A stretch of DNA of 64,000 nt from an uncultured Luminiphilus sp. (GCA_943789425.1 CALSUB010000001.1:124001-188000), one strand, 5' to 3'. Shown: positions 8,641-17,199, counted from the stretch's first letter. Program-made: numbers and translations. The notes: a model not told the origin generated them from the sequence alone.

Positions 8641-9348
8641 ATGACAAGTCATATAAGACGCCAACGTCGGGTGCGACGTTGGCACCGGGGCATCGCGATG
8701 CTGACATCAGTGCAACTGTTGTTGTGGACGTTAAGTGGTGTTTATTTTTCGTTTGTCGACATTGATTATGTTCGTGGACATCATTACGAAGCGGAGGCCC
8801 CGAGCAGATTGTTTGATCTCTCCGCGTTGCAAAAAATTCGGTTGTCAGGGCAACAGATGACGATACTCGAGCGTTTGCCGGGAGAATTGATTATTGGAGT
8901 GCGCTCAGAAGGTGGCATGAGCTGGCGGGACGCTCAAGGGAATGCACTGGGTTACTTGTCATCAGCTGAGGCGCTGGATCTTGCTCGGCAGCGAACCACA
9001 TTGGACCCTAATGTCGTGGAATGGGTCGAGCGCGGTACTCGGGGCAGTGAATATCGGGGAGCGCCGTTACCGTTATGGCGGGCATTTTCGGCTGATACGC
9101 CTGCGGAGGTTGCTTACCTCAATGCCTCTTCGGGCGAGTTAGTCGCGGTAAGACACGAGGCTTGGCGGTGGTGGGATTTTCTTTGGTCCCTTCATATTAT
9201 GAGTTACTCCGATCGAGACACGATCGGCACGTGGCTGCTCAAATGTTTCTCTTTGTTGGCGCTCGGGACAGCCGTTATGGGGGTATGGCTATTTGCAGCA
9301 ACGAGTCGTCTTCCCGATCGTCAAAAGAACACGAGCACCCAAACATAG
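8641..9348 (+). CDS. PepSY-associated transmembrane protein
   Basis: The 235-residue inner-membrane protein has an N-terminal membrane helix (residues ~17-40, HRGIAMLTSVQLLLWTLSG), a periplasmic PepSY-like region, and a C-terminal pair of segments with WRWWDFLWSLHIM followed by a helix (TWLLKCFSLLALG). The paired histidine in the first helix and the LH in the second resemble PepSY_TM proteins linked to iron or haem uptake and reduction. ATG 8641 is chosen because GAGG at 8627-8630 is correctly spaced; a GTG at 8632 would leave no ribosome binding site. Its 3' end overlaps the convergent MerT-like gene by 28 bases, so it adjoins the metal operon without being part of it. Confidence 0.8.
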   Translation: MTSHIRRQRRVRRWHRGIAMLTSVQLLLWTLSGVYFSFVDIDYVRGHHYEAEAPSRLFDLSALQKIRLSGQQMTILERLPGELIIGVRSEGGMSWRDAQGNALGYLSSAEALDLARQRTTLDPNVVEWVERGTRGSEYRGAPLPLWRAFSADTPAEVAYLNASSGELVAVRHEAWRWWDFLWSLHIMSYSDRDTIGTWLLKCFSLLALGTAVMGVWLFAATSRLPDRQKNTSTQT

Positions 9349-9701
9349 GCGAAGAACACTCCGCAGCCGTAAGCTAGCCATGACGTGGTGAGTAGCCAGG
9401 CATTGAAACGGCGCAGCTGCAGACAGTTGGCCGCCTTCTCGGGGTCGGTCGGGCAGGGAGCGGATCTTTGATGCCAGCCGACTATAGAGCTGACAGCCAA
9501 GAGGGCACCCGCCGCGATAAACAATACGTTCTTTTGCGCTGACAGCCACATGAGCCCTGGTATAGCCGAGGTCAGACCGGCCATGACCGCGCCTGCGCCC
9601 AACGAGATCAGTACGGCCGGGAGCGCACAACATAACAAAGTAGAGGTACTCCCAAATAAGGCTAGGCTGGGCAGTACCGTATCCCGCCAGTCCCCTCTCA
9701 T
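9321..9701 (-). CDS. MerT-like inner-membrane metal transport protein
   Basis: This 126-residue hydrophobic protein has about four predicted membrane segments. The first contains STLLCCALPAVLISLGAGA, whose vicinal cysteine pair and following helix are the signature of mercuric/metal transport proteins (MerT group). Additional cysteines occur in the loop (CPTDPEKAANC) and late in the protein (YGCG). It is the last gene of the minus-strand operon csoR-OMP-HMA-this gene and overlaps the preceding gene by 4 bases. With CsoR as regulator, copper is as likely as mercury; the metal is not determined by the sequence. Confidence 0.75.
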   Translation of the reverse strand: MRGDWRDTVLPSLALFGSTSTLLCCALPAVLISLGAGAVMAGLTSAIPGLMWLSAQKNVLFIAAGALLAVSSIVGWHQRSAPCPTDPEKAANCLQLRRFNAWLLTTSWLAYGCGVFFAYVWVLVFF

Positions 9702-10204
9702 AACGCTACGCCTAGGGCCGCCTCGTCGCGGCGGATAGCAGCAATGCGGTAGCCAGCCTGCACAGCAAGATCAGCAATTGCCGCATCGCTCAGCGAGCTA
9801 CTGGGCGATAAGACGAGGCTGAGTGCTTTGGTATCAAGGTCAACATAGACGGCAGCGACTTCTGGCTGGTCGCCAAAAATTTTATTCATGGCAATTGCAC
9901 AAAAGTCGCAGACCACCCCCAGAACATCGGCGACGATCGGCGCGCCGCCCGCAGCTAGGGCCCGATCAATCTCATCGGTTCGTGTCAGCGTTGCCTGACC
10001 GTCTGGTTCTGTTGCGTCGCTCTCACTTTCCACAGGGTGGACGCTATGGCTTTGATGATGGTGCACGTCGTGTGAGCTATCTGACTCGTTGGCGCTCACG
10101 TCTTGATGCGAGTGCGCATCGCTGTGCCCGATATTCTCACTCACGGCCGTTGGCGTGATGAGTAAATTGAGGGTCATAACGCTGATCAAAAAAAGGGGCT
10201 TCAT
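9698..10204 (-). CDS. exported His-rich protein with C-terminal HMA metal-binding domain
   Basis: The ATG at 10204 begins a clear signal peptide (MKPLFLISVMTLNLLITPTA). A linker rich in His, Asp and Ser (HSDAHSHQ..., SSHDVHHHQSHSVHP) follows, and the C-terminal ~70 residues form a heavy-metal-associated domain with the motif CDFC and the usual V.VDLDTK and GYRIAAI strands. This is like periplasmic MerP but with an extra His-rich extension that may buffer metal. A longer reading frame upstream lacks a credible signal peptide start. It is translationally coupled (4-base overlap) to the MerT-like gene, the classical MerP-MerT arrangement. Confidence 0.8.
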   Translation of the reverse strand: MKPLFLISVMTLNLLITPTAVSENIGHSDAHSHQDVSANESDSSHDVHHHQSHSVHPVESESDATEPDGQATLTRTDEIDRALAAGGAPIVADVLGVVCDFCAIAMNKIFGDQPEVAAVYVDLDTKALSLVLSPSSSLSDAAIADLAVQAGYRIAAIRRDEAALGVAL

Positions 10205-10220
10205 CGTTTCATCCTTGCTG

Positions 10221-10868
10221 TCAGAGCCGATAGGTAAAGTTGATAAGGGGTTGGTTGACAGAGAAGGTGTAGCCCAGTTCAAGTAAGACAGGGCCTTTAA
10301 AAAAACGGATCAAGGGCGTTGCTGTCATGGAGATTCGTTCGCTAGGTCGGTGATCTATCTCAAGCATAAGCCACGTGTGTAGATCACCCGTTTTTCCAAT
10401 ATACGGTGCAAAGCCCGCTCTCGCTGCGTGCACAAACTGAGCGCCGAAGTGACCCGCATCGAGATATCGCGAGCGATAACTTGCGAAGAGTGAGCGGGTC
10501 TCCCAATCAGCCATCACGCCACCATGAGCAGCGATGTCTTCGCCGAGGGGATTGCCATTGACACCCGTTGCGACGCCGACTCCACCATGCAGGTAAAGGT
10601 TACCTTGATGATTCGCTCCAAACCAACGCTTCGCGAGCCAAGTGGGGTGCAGGGTGTAAAGGGCGTAGTCTTGATCGCGGTTATGCTCGCCGCGTAAACC
10701 AATTGACCATTGATGTGCTGGGGTGAAATGGACGAGCAAAGAAGTCGACTGCCGATCAGATTCTTCAATCAGCGTCACTCCACCAGTGTAGGAGACCGGG
10801 CGAGCGGTGCTGATGTTGCTGTTGAGCGACAGCAGTAGCAGCGCGACCGTGCCTACAAGGCGACTCAC
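10221..10868 (-). CDS. predicted outer-membrane beta-barrel-like protein of the metal operon
   Basis: Start is the GTG at 10868, which overlaps the csoR stop (GTGA). The N-terminus is a signal peptide (VSRLVGTVALLLLSLNSNI...ARP). The remaining ~190 residues show alternating hydrophobic/polar strands with many aromatic residues and end in FTYRL, the aromatic C-terminal strand typical of outer-membrane barrels. I recognise no named family. Its place between csoR and the HMA protein suggests a metal-responsive envelope function, which is inference. Confidence 0.65.
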   Translation of the reverse strand: MSRLVGTVALLLLSLNSNISTARPVSYTGGVTLIEESDRQSTSLLVHFTPAHQWSIGLRGEHNRDQDYALYTLHPTWLAKRWFGANHQGNLYLHGGVGVATGVNGNPLGEDIAAHGGVMADWETRSLFASYRSRYLDAGHFGAQFVHAARAGFAPYIGKTGDLHTWLMLEIDHRPSERISMTATPLIRFFKGPVLLELGYTFSVNQPLINFTYRL

Positions 10869-11140
10869 TTTTTCTTGCCGGTCAGAATCGACACCAGTTC
10901 GGTGACTTTTTCTCTGCGGTCGTCGGGTGAGCCGCTGTCGAGGGCATGTTGCACACATGTGTCGACGTGGTCCTCGACGATGACAGATTCGAGCCCTGCT
11001 AGGGCGGCGCGGGCCGCTTGGACTTGCCTGACGACATCAACACAATAACGGTCGTCTGCCACCATTTTGCGGACGGCGCGTATCTGTCCTTCAATTTTTG
11101 CCAGCCGTGCATCGGCTCTTCGCTTGGTATCGATTTGCAT
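10865..11140 (-). CDS. csoR: CsoR/RcnR-family metal-sensing repressor
   Basis: The 91-residue all-helical protein has the family architecture RLAKIEGQIRAVRKMV...CVDVVRQVQAARAAL. Metal ligands C33, H58 and C62 (VEDHVDTC) form the C-H-C set of Cu(I)-sensing CsoR rather than the His-rich set of RcnR or the Cys-His pattern of FrmR. CsoR blocks transcription of metal resistance genes until Cu(I) binds. The gene is first in its operon, and two palindromes with TACCC/GGGTA arms lie directly upstream, consistent with autoregulation. Confidence 0.88.
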   Translation of the reverse strand: MQIDTKRRADARLAKIEGQIRAVRKMVADDRYCVDVVRQVQAARAALAGLESVIVEDHVDTCVQHALDSGSPDDRREKVTELVSILTGKKK

Positions 11141-11147
11141 AGTAGTC

Positions 11148-11162
11148 TACCCTGGGGGGGTA
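11148..11162. promoter_or_regulatory. CsoR-type operator 1
   Basis: TACCC and GGGTA arms flank a 5-base G-rich spacer, 8 bases upstream of the csoR ATG. G-tract inverted repeats of this form are the known target type of CsoR/RcnR regulators. Confidence 0.7.
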
Positions 11163-11180
11163 TTAATGAAAGACGTCATT

Positions 11181-11197
11181 ATACCCTTATGGGGTAT
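11181..11197. promoter_or_regulatory. CsoR-type operator 2
   Basis: ATACCC and GGGTAT arms flank a 5-base spacer (TTATG). It has the same geometry as operator 1 and lies 34 bases from it centre to centre, about three helical turns, which would place two repressors on the same DNA face. Confidence 0.7.
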
Positions 11198-11306
11198 ATT
11201 GGCAAGCGTCTGGCAATGGCATCAAAGTATTGCAGTAGTAGGGGTAAAGAACGACTATCCTAAGATGGGGAACAAGCTGCACCCTCAGGAGTGGCGAGGA
11301 ATTTTT

Positions 11307-11864
11307 ATGGACGGACATCCAGTTGCGTATTCACGCCGGGTTATCACTGAGCTCATGGTCCCCAGTTATGCAAACTTTGGCGGCAAGGTTCACGGCGGCA
11401 CGCTGATGTCTCTGATGGATAAGCTCGCCTATGTATGCGCCAGCAAGCACGCGGGTAATTACTGCGTCACGGTGTCGGTAGACAATGTTCAGTTCCTGCA
11501 GCCAGTAGAAGTGGGCGAGGTGGTATCGCTGATGGGCTCGGTAAACTATGTTGGCAATAAGTCGCTCGTAGTGGGTATCAAGGTGACGGCCGAAAATTTA
11601 CAAGAGGGCATGAGTAAGCACACGAACACCTGTTATTTCACGATGGTCGCCAAGGGCGCGGACGGAAAAACGGCGACGGTTCCACCCTTAGTATTAGAAA
11701 GTGAGGAAGAAGTGCGTCGGTTTTGTAGTGCGCTCCAGCGGCGTCGCATTCGGGAGGAAGGCGTCGCCTTTATGAATCATTACAAGTCCTCTTTTAACAA
11801 TGATGAGGCGATGCTGAATGTGTTATCAGACGAACGCTGCGTGTTGGCGATCCGTCCGGATTGA
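11307..11864 (+). CDS. acyl-CoA thioesterase, hotdog fold
   Basis: The 185-residue hotdog thioesterase of the YciA/BFIT-like type contains ANFGGKVHGGTLMSLMDKLAY (a helix with G-x-x-H-G-G and an acidic residue) and CVTVSVDNVQFLQPVEVGEV. It probably hydrolyses acyl-CoA in the cytoplasm. ATG 11307 has GAGGA six bases upstream; longer upstream reading frames run through the CsoR operator region and are rejected. It is divergent from the csoR operon and convergent with the MFS transporter. Confidence 0.85.
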   Translation: MDGHPVAYSRRVITELMVPSYANFGGKVHGGTLMSLMDKLAYVCASKHAGNYCVTVSVDNVQFLQPVEVGEVVSLMGSVNYVGNKSLVVGIKVTAENLQEGMSKHTNTCYFTMVAKGADGKTATVPPLVLESEEEVRRFCSALQRRRIREEGVAFMNHYKSSFNNDEAMLNVLSDERCVLAIRPD

Positions 11865-11876
11865 CGGTCAGGCGCA

Positions 11877-13115
11877 TCAAGCGCCGGGGCTGCGTGCCTC
11901 GTTATCATGAGTAGCAGAGCGGAGTCGCACGACTACCACCGCAGCAATCAGCGCCAGTGTCGCCATGATAGTCAGCGCCATCTGGTAATCGCCTTGTGAT
12001 TCACGCAGTAGCGCGACGACTCTTGTGCCAAGTGCTCCACAAAGTGTATCGATGAGCACCACGATGGCTAAAATACGGCCATAGTGGGTGCCGGTGTAAT
12101 GCGATGCGACTAAAAGCTGGATGCAGGTAAACGTCCCGCTGAAGCCAACGCCAGCCATGACAGCGTAAAGATACAGTAGGACTCTATCGACTGCGGATAG
12201 CTGGGCCAAGAGGAGTAACGCGAGCGCTAGCAGCAGTATCGAAATAGCCATCACTTTATGGAGATCAAAACGATCAGACAGTAAGCCAAAGCCTAGTTTG
12301 CCGATGACTGAGCTGCCGAAGAAAAGACTGAAAACCGTCGGTAGCAGCGCTTTAGCAAGGCCGATGTCGCGAGCGAGATGGATAGATTGGTGTTGCGTGA
12401 GCGCAATGATGATGAACCACAGGCTGCCGGTAATAAAGATAATGGCGTAAAAGCGTCGCTCTTTGAGTGCCGCGTTCAGCGATCCGACGCCGCGAGGGCC
12501 GGGTGAAGGCGGCGGAGCAACATTTTGAACCGCCAAGCGGCCATCCCGCAGCAGTAACCAGGCACTGCCGAGTATCGCGATCCCGACGCCAATTCCCGCA
12601 AGCATGACCGTAGTGCGCCAGCCGCTTTGCTCTAGCCCCACTCCGACGATAAACGGGAACAGCGCACCCCCTAGGCTCGAAGCCATGAGCAAAATGCCAG
12701 TAGCGCGTCCGCGCCCGCTAGAGAACCAGCTTGTGAGCATGACCATGTTGGAGACGAGGCCGCACAAGGATAATGCCAATCCAAGCAGTGCATACACGGC
12801 AACCAGTTGCCATAAGGTCTGTGTCATGCCGTACGCCACTAATCCAATGCACAACAACAGTCCGCCCAATGCAATGATCAGTCGTGACGAATAGCGATCT
12901 AATAACCAGCCGGCAGGTGGCGAGGTGAGTGCGCCGACAACGAAGAAAACCGTCGCCGGCAGTGTGACTTCACTCGCACGCCAACCAAAGGTTTCGATGA
13001 GTTCGGGATAGAGCAGTGGCAGGGTGTGCAGCGTAATGCCATTAGAGGCCATGTAAACCAGAAACAAGCCGCTTAAGACAGACCACTTACGACGATCTTG
13101 AGGTGTTCCTAGCAT
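11877..13115 (-). CDS. MFS transporter (monocarboxylate/oxalate-type, OFA-like)
   Basis: About twelve membrane helices are visible in a 412-residue protein. The loop after helix 2 carries the MFS motif A variant GWLLDRYSSRLI, and the second half has the equivalent GLLSDRFDLHKV. The early VYMASNGITLHTLPLLYPEL and the ASSLGGALFPFIVG stretch match the oxalate/formate-monocarboxylate branch. ATG 13115 is chosen because AGAGGA lies just upstream; a GTG at 13136 overlaps that site. It is divergent from the FAD monooxygenase-ATP-grasp-P450-Rieske genes and may import the substrate or export the product of that set. Confidence 0.82.
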   Translation of the reverse strand: MLGTPQDRRKWSVLSGLFLVYMASNGITLHTLPLLYPELIETFGWRASEVTLPATVFFVVGALTSPPAGWLLDRYSSRLIIALGGLLLCIGLVAYGMTQTLWQLVAVYALLGLALSLCGLVSNMVMLTSWFSSGRGRATGILLMASSLGGALFPFIVGVGLEQSGWRTTVMLAGIGVGIAILGSAWLLLRDGRLAVQNVAPPPSPGPRGVGSLNAALKERRFYAIIFITGSLWFIIIALTQHQSIHLARDIGLAKALLPTVFSLFFGSSVIGKLGFGLLSDRFDLHKVMAISILLLALALLLLAQLSAVDRVLLYLYAVMAGVGFSGTFTCIQLLVASHYTGTHYGRILAIVVLIDTLCGALGTRVVALLRESQGDYQMALTIMATLALIAAVVVVRLRSATHDNEARSPGA

Positions 13116-13137
13116 CGATTTGCTTCCTCTTAACACT

Positions 13138-13147
13138 GTGTCGACAC
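13138..13147. promoter_or_regulatory. palindrome in the MFS / FAD-monooxygenase intergenic region
   Basis: GTGTCGACAC is a perfect 10-bp palindrome just upstream of the MFS start, in a 209-base divergent promoter region. It could be half of a regulator site, but no regulator gene lies adjacent. Confidence 0.35.
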
Positions 13148-13324
13148 TACACTACCCTTATAGGTGTTGTAACGATGAGGCTCGCAGTTTTTACGGCATA
13201 GACCTACACGGAGTCGTGAGGAGGGTCATGAGGAGGGCGTTTATTTTTGAGTGCAAAAAGCGTTTTGAGGTAGGCTGTCGTCAGCGCATTATGGGAATCG
13301 TATCGTGAACGTTAAGGGGGTCTG

Positions 13325-14506
13325 GTGAGCAGCAGGGAGCAGGTGGATGTTGCCATCATCGGTGCGGGTATTGCTGGCTCTGCTCTGGCAACAGCACTGA
13401 CGAGTCATGGTTTTAGTGTCCGCTTGATCGATCGGAGTGATCAGCCGCTCGATACGGCGCGGGGCGATCATATTCAGCCGGCAATGGCACCCGTTCTGTC
13501 GCGCTGGGGTATTTGGGATAGCTTACTGCGGGCGGGCGGGGAGAAGCGCTTTGGTACTCGTTGGTTTGATTCATCTCATGAGCATATCGTCACGATTCCG
13601 GTGCCAGAGCATAAAGACTGCGCGCCGTGGTTTTTGTTCTTGAATCACGAGGATATTGGTCGTGTGCTCTTAGATCGGGCCATTGTTAATGGCGCACGGT
13701 GCACATTAGGTGCAAAACATTGGTCTTTGACGAGAGCGCAAGCTTGTTGGCATTTGTCTTGGGAGTCGCCTCAAGGGGCCGAGGAGATATCCTGCACCCT
13801 GCTGGTCGGCGCAGATGGCACCGGCTCGAGTGTGCGATCTCGTCTCGATATCGATATTCAGCGCCATCGCTACCATCATCCGATTGCAGTGCTCTATGGC
13901 AGGCAGCGCACGGTTCCCGAAAAGCGAACGCTCGACGTCCACCTGACGCAAAATAGAATGCTGTCACTGATTCCTCGAACAGGGGGCGGTACTAAAATCG
14001 GGTTTCCGATAGCGGTAGAGGAGTTAACGCTTTGGCGTGACGCGCCAGAGTCGCAGTTGCACGAGCAGCTGCGTGAGTGGTGTCCGACCCTTGATTTTGA
14101 GACGTTGGCGTTTGGTGCACTCTATCCGCCTGTGTCGCAGCAAAGCGAGGCCTATGTAGGCGAGGGTGCTGCTGTGTTAATGGGGGATGCGCGGCATGCG
14201 ATGCACCCCGCACGCAGCATGGGGATGAACACGTGCTTCCGTGTCGCGGATCAACTGGCGAATTTGATCGCTGAGTTACGTCCTGGGTTTTCTGAGCGGC
14301 AGGTGTTGCCGATACTGCAGCAGTTTGATCGTCAGTTTGCGCGTCATTTAGCACCGATCCTTGCGGACAATCATGCTGCTGGGCTGCAGATGGATACCAT
14401 TGCTGGTGATGGGTTTGCCGACCTCGCTGGGCAACTACGCGCCGCCTCGGCTAGCGCTAACGTGGTGGAAGCAATGGGTCTCAAAGCGGCAGGGATCTCA
14501 GCATAA
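13325..14506 (+). CDS. FAD-dependent monooxygenase, UbiH/PHBH class
   Basis: This class A flavoprotein hydroxylase has 393 residues. The N-terminal Rossmann dinucleotide motif is VAIIGAGIAGSALATAL (GxGxxG at 13-18). A mid-protein LLVGADGTGSSVRSRL is the DG motif, and the C-terminal LMGDARHAMHPARSMGMN is the GD motif for FAD ribose binding. Such enzymes hydroxylate aromatic or other activated substrates with NAD(P)H and O2. It starts at GTG 13325 with AAGGGGG upstream. It heads a series with ATP-grasp, P450 and Rieske genes on the same strand, so it may act in the same pathway. Confidence 0.85.
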   Translation: MSSREQVDVAIIGAGIAGSALATALTSHGFSVRLIDRSDQPLDTARGDHIQPAMAPVLSRWGIWDSLLRAGGEKRFGTRWFDSSHEHIVTIPVPEHKDCAPWFLFLNHEDIGRVLLDRAIVNGARCTLGAKHWSLTRAQACWHLSWESPQGAEEISCTLLVGADGTGSSVRSRLDIDIQRHRYHHPIAVLYGRQRTVPEKRTLDVHLTQNRMLSLIPRTGGGTKIGFPIAVEELTLWRDAPESQLHEQLREWCPTLDFETLAFGALYPPVSQQSEAYVGEGAAVLMGDARHAMHPARSMGMNTCFRVADQLANLIAELRPGFSERQVLPILQQFDRQFARHLAPILADNHAAGLQMDTIAGDGFADLAGQLRAASASANVVEAMGLKAAGISA

Positions 14507-14623
14507 TGGCAGGTGGCAGGTGGCAGTGACGGCTCAGTCTGTTGTCGACTCGCTAGGTAGGGAATTGTGACGCGGTGACACGACGGCGGGTCGCCTTGGA
14601 TGACGCCAATAGAGGAATTTTGA

Positions 14624-15922
14624 ATGCAAGTTGGATCATTTGTACCGGAGCAAACAGGCTCAGCCTTATACGCGATGGCCGGCGATGATTGCTCGCTGCA
14701 TCACGATCTAGGGTCGCTCACGCCCAAGCAACAAGTAGACCACTATGAAAATCAGGTGCTGACTTGTGCGTTGCAAGTCGCCTTAACGGGTTTGGGCAAG
14801 CACGTTGATCATGTGGCGTTGGCGGAGGCTTTTAGCGAAGCCCCTTGGGACGCTCACCTGCGCCATTACAACCAAATGTTCCAGCAGATGGGGCTGGAAT
14901 CAGTGCCCGCATCGCACTGGCAATACCATCCCCTAGACGGCTTCTATGAAAGTGTGTCCCAGACGCTGCCAGCGGTGGAGTTGCTCAATCTCTATATGTG
15001 GAGTGGCAGCAATTTGCCGCTGCATCAGGATCGATTCGCTCTCGATATGAGCCGTAATGTGAATTCTAAGCTGCACTTTGCTCAGCATGCTCCTCTTGCG
15101 GGGTTGCCGGTTCCCCAAACTCAGGTCTATGCCAAATCCGCTATCGCAGCCGGAGAGGCCGATCATTTTTTTGAGGCAAATGCAGCGGGCTTAATGATGA
15201 AGCTGTTGGGCCTTGCCGGTTCTCGCAACGTCTTCAAGGTGGATTCCACAGCACAGTGTTTAGAGCGGATCGAAGAGTACGACGATGAGGTGCTGGTGTT
15301 ACTGCAGCGGGTGTTGGATACGGGCAACTGGCAAGAAATGACTGTAGATCTCACCATCACGCCCGAACGTGTCGAGATCAGTAATGTGCGACAGCTGCTA
15401 TTTGCTGGCGGAAAGTGGGTAGGTAATTACCTCTCTCCTGAGCTGGCGATTATGGACTCGCATCGCGAGATGCTCTATCGGGTAGGCGAGTATGCGCGTC
15501 ACCATGGCTATGTCTCGGAGAGGGGAGTGAACTGCGGCATCGACTATTTCATCTCTGGCGATAACATCATGATCACCGAAATCAATGCCCGGTGGACAGG
15601 GGGACTCTTTCCCGCCCAATACTTGCAGCGACTCAACGTGGATCAGCCTGCGGTCGCGTTTTTCGATATGGTGGATTGCAAAGATAGAGAAGCGTTGGAA
15701 GCCTTTCAGAGCCAGCATTTGTATGTTCATGGGGCGGCTGACTTTTCGTATATTCCCATGGGGTTTACTCCGTTTGAGATGGAAATAGAGGGTTCAGCAC
15801 GTTATTTTGTGTGGCAAATAGTAGTCGGCGATTTTGCTTCCTTCGTTGAGGCAAAAGCCCGCTCTCTCGGGAAGAGTGCTTTTCCCACCGCAGATTTGAT
15901 TTTAAAGGAGGCCCTGAAATGA
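14624..15922 (+). CDS. ATP-grasp domain protein, putative carboxylate-amine/thiol ligase
   Basis: The 432-residue protein has no family name I can assign. Its C-terminal half looks like an ATP-grasp core. A lysine-bearing NSKLHFAQHAPLAGLPVPQTQ segment resembles the pre-core ATP-binding strand, LLQRVLDTGNWQEMTVDLTI follows, and ITEINARWTGGLFP carries the E-x-N-x-R metal/ATP motif. ATP-grasp enzymes activate a carboxylate as an acylphosphate and couple it to an amine, thiol or hydroxyl. The first ~150 residues look novel. ATG 14624 has AGAGGAA upstream. The stop overlaps the P450 start (ATGA), so the two are translated together, an unusual partnership. Confidence 0.7.
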   Translation: MQVGSFVPEQTGSALYAMAGDDCSLHHDLGSLTPKQQVDHYENQVLTCALQVALTGLGKHVDHVALAEAFSEAPWDAHLRHYNQMFQQMGLESVPASHWQYHPLDGFYESVSQTLPAVELLNLYMWSGSNLPLHQDRFALDMSRNVNSKLHFAQHAPLAGLPVPQTQVYAKSAIAAGEADHFFEANAAGLMMKLLGLAGSRNVFKVDSTAQCLERIEEYDDEVLVLLQRVLDTGNWQEMTVDLTITPERVEISNVRQLLFAGGKWVGNYLSPELAIMDSHREMLYRVGEYARHHGYVSERGVNCGIDYFISGDNIMITEINARWTGGLFPAQYLQRLNVDQPAVAFFDMVDCKDREALEAFQSQHLYVHGAADFSYIPMGFTPFEMEIEGSARYFVWQIVVGDFASFVEAKARSLGKSAFPTADLILKEALK

Positions 15923-17163
15923 GCAAAGTGAAGCTATCGGAACTGGACTTTTTCAGCGCTGAAGTGCAGGAATGTCCATTTCATGTCTACCAGCAGCTAC
16001 AACAAGAGGCGCCGGTATGGCAGATGCCGGGCACCAATGTGTTTGTGGTGACACGGTATGACGATATTCGCGAAATCATTCGCGACCCCGGCCGCTTCTC
16101 GAGCAGCTTTAGTGCGCTTCTCAACACGGGGTCCTCTAATGAGGAGGTCAATGCTATCTATGGTCAGGGTTATGAGATGGTTGAAACCCTGCTGACCCAG
16201 GATCCGCCGCGACACCGGGTGTATCGCAATCTTGTTAATAAGGTGTTTTCGAATAAGCGTATCGAGGGGATGCGCAGTGAAGTTGAGAAGATGAGCAATG
16301 AACTGATTGACCAGTGGATTGATGAGCCGGAGGTGGATCTTCTAAATCGTTTTTGTGTGCCGCTACCGATCTACGTGATCTCAGATCAGTTGGGTGTGCC
16401 CCGGTCAGAGCTGTCGTTGATTAAGAAATGGTCCGATGCGTCAGCGAGTCGATTGGGCCGGCTCGCCGATGAGGAAGAGCAAATTCAAAACGCCAAAGAT
16501 ATTGTTGAGTTCCAGCACTATTTTGCTGCGTTGCTGGACCGTATGCGCGAAGCGCCCGAGGACAACATTATCTCCGACCTGGCTAATAATACGATTGATG
16601 AGGGTCGCTTGCTGACCAAGCCAGAGGCCTTGGGGATGATTCAGCAAATTCTCGTTGCGGGTAATGAAACATCGACCAGCGCGATTGCAGGCGGCGTGGT
16701 ATTGCTGATCCAGAATCCCGACCAGCAAGCGATGTTGCGGCAGCACCCCGATCTCATACCGGCAGCGGTTGAGGAAATTTTGCGGCTTGAGACGCCTACC
16801 AGTGGCATGTGGCGTCGCGCGACGGCAGACACCAAGATTGGGGGCGTAGATATTCCGGAAGGCGCTTTTTTAATGGTCCGCTTTGCAGCGGGCAATCGCG
16901 ACGAGTCTATATTCACTGACGGCGGAGCAATGAGTGTGGCGCGAGAAAATGTTGATAGTCACCTGGCCTTTGGGCAGGGCACTCACTTTTGTTTAGGCGC
17001 GCAGTTGGCCAGAATGGAGATGCAGGTTGCGCTGACGGGGTTACTGAATCGTACTACTGATTGGGCGCTGGTTGAGGGAAAGAATCCACTGAAGCACAGC
17101 CCCAATGTACTGTTGCGCGGATTGACGGACCTACACATCTCGTTCAGCAAGACGGTCTCGTGA
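15919..17163 (+). CDS. cytochrome P450
   Basis: This soluble bacterial class I P450 has 414 residues. The I-helix oxygen-activation motif is AGNETS (247-252), the ExxR is EEILR (E286), and the haem-binding loop FGQGTHFCLG has the thiolate C358. DPPRHRVYRNLVNKVF is the typical helix C region. It needs a ferredoxin and reductase, which are not adjacent; the ferredoxin at ~7.5 kb is a candidate. It is translationally coupled to the upstream ATP-grasp gene. The substrate is unknown. Confidence 0.93.
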   Translation: MSKVKLSELDFFSAEVQECPFHVYQQLQQEAPVWQMPGTNVFVVTRYDDIREIIRDPGRFSSSFSALLNTGSSNEEVNAIYGQGYEMVETLLTQDPPRHRVYRNLVNKVFSNKRIEGMRSEVEKMSNELIDQWIDEPEVDLLNRFCVPLPIYVISDQLGVPRSELSLIKKWSDASASRLGRLADEEEQIQNAKDIVEFQHYFAALLDRMREAPEDNIISDLANNTIDEGRLLTKPEALGMIQQILVAGNETSTSAIAGGVVLLIQNPDQQAMLRQHPDLIPAAVEEILRLETPTSGMWRRATADTKIGGVDIPEGAFLMVRFAAGNRDESIFTDGGAMSVARENVDSHLAFGQGTHFCLGAQLARMEMQVALTGLLNRTTDWALVEGKNPLKHSPNVLLRGLTDLHISFSKTVS

Positions 17164-17199
17164 TCCGCCGTCCCCATCATTAATGCTTAAGGTTTAGTC

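Noticed and set aside
11067-11306. N-terminal extension of the thioesterase back to 11067
   Set aside because: It would run antisense through csoR and across both CsoR operators; the ATG at 11307 has a well-placed GAGGA and begins the conserved protein.
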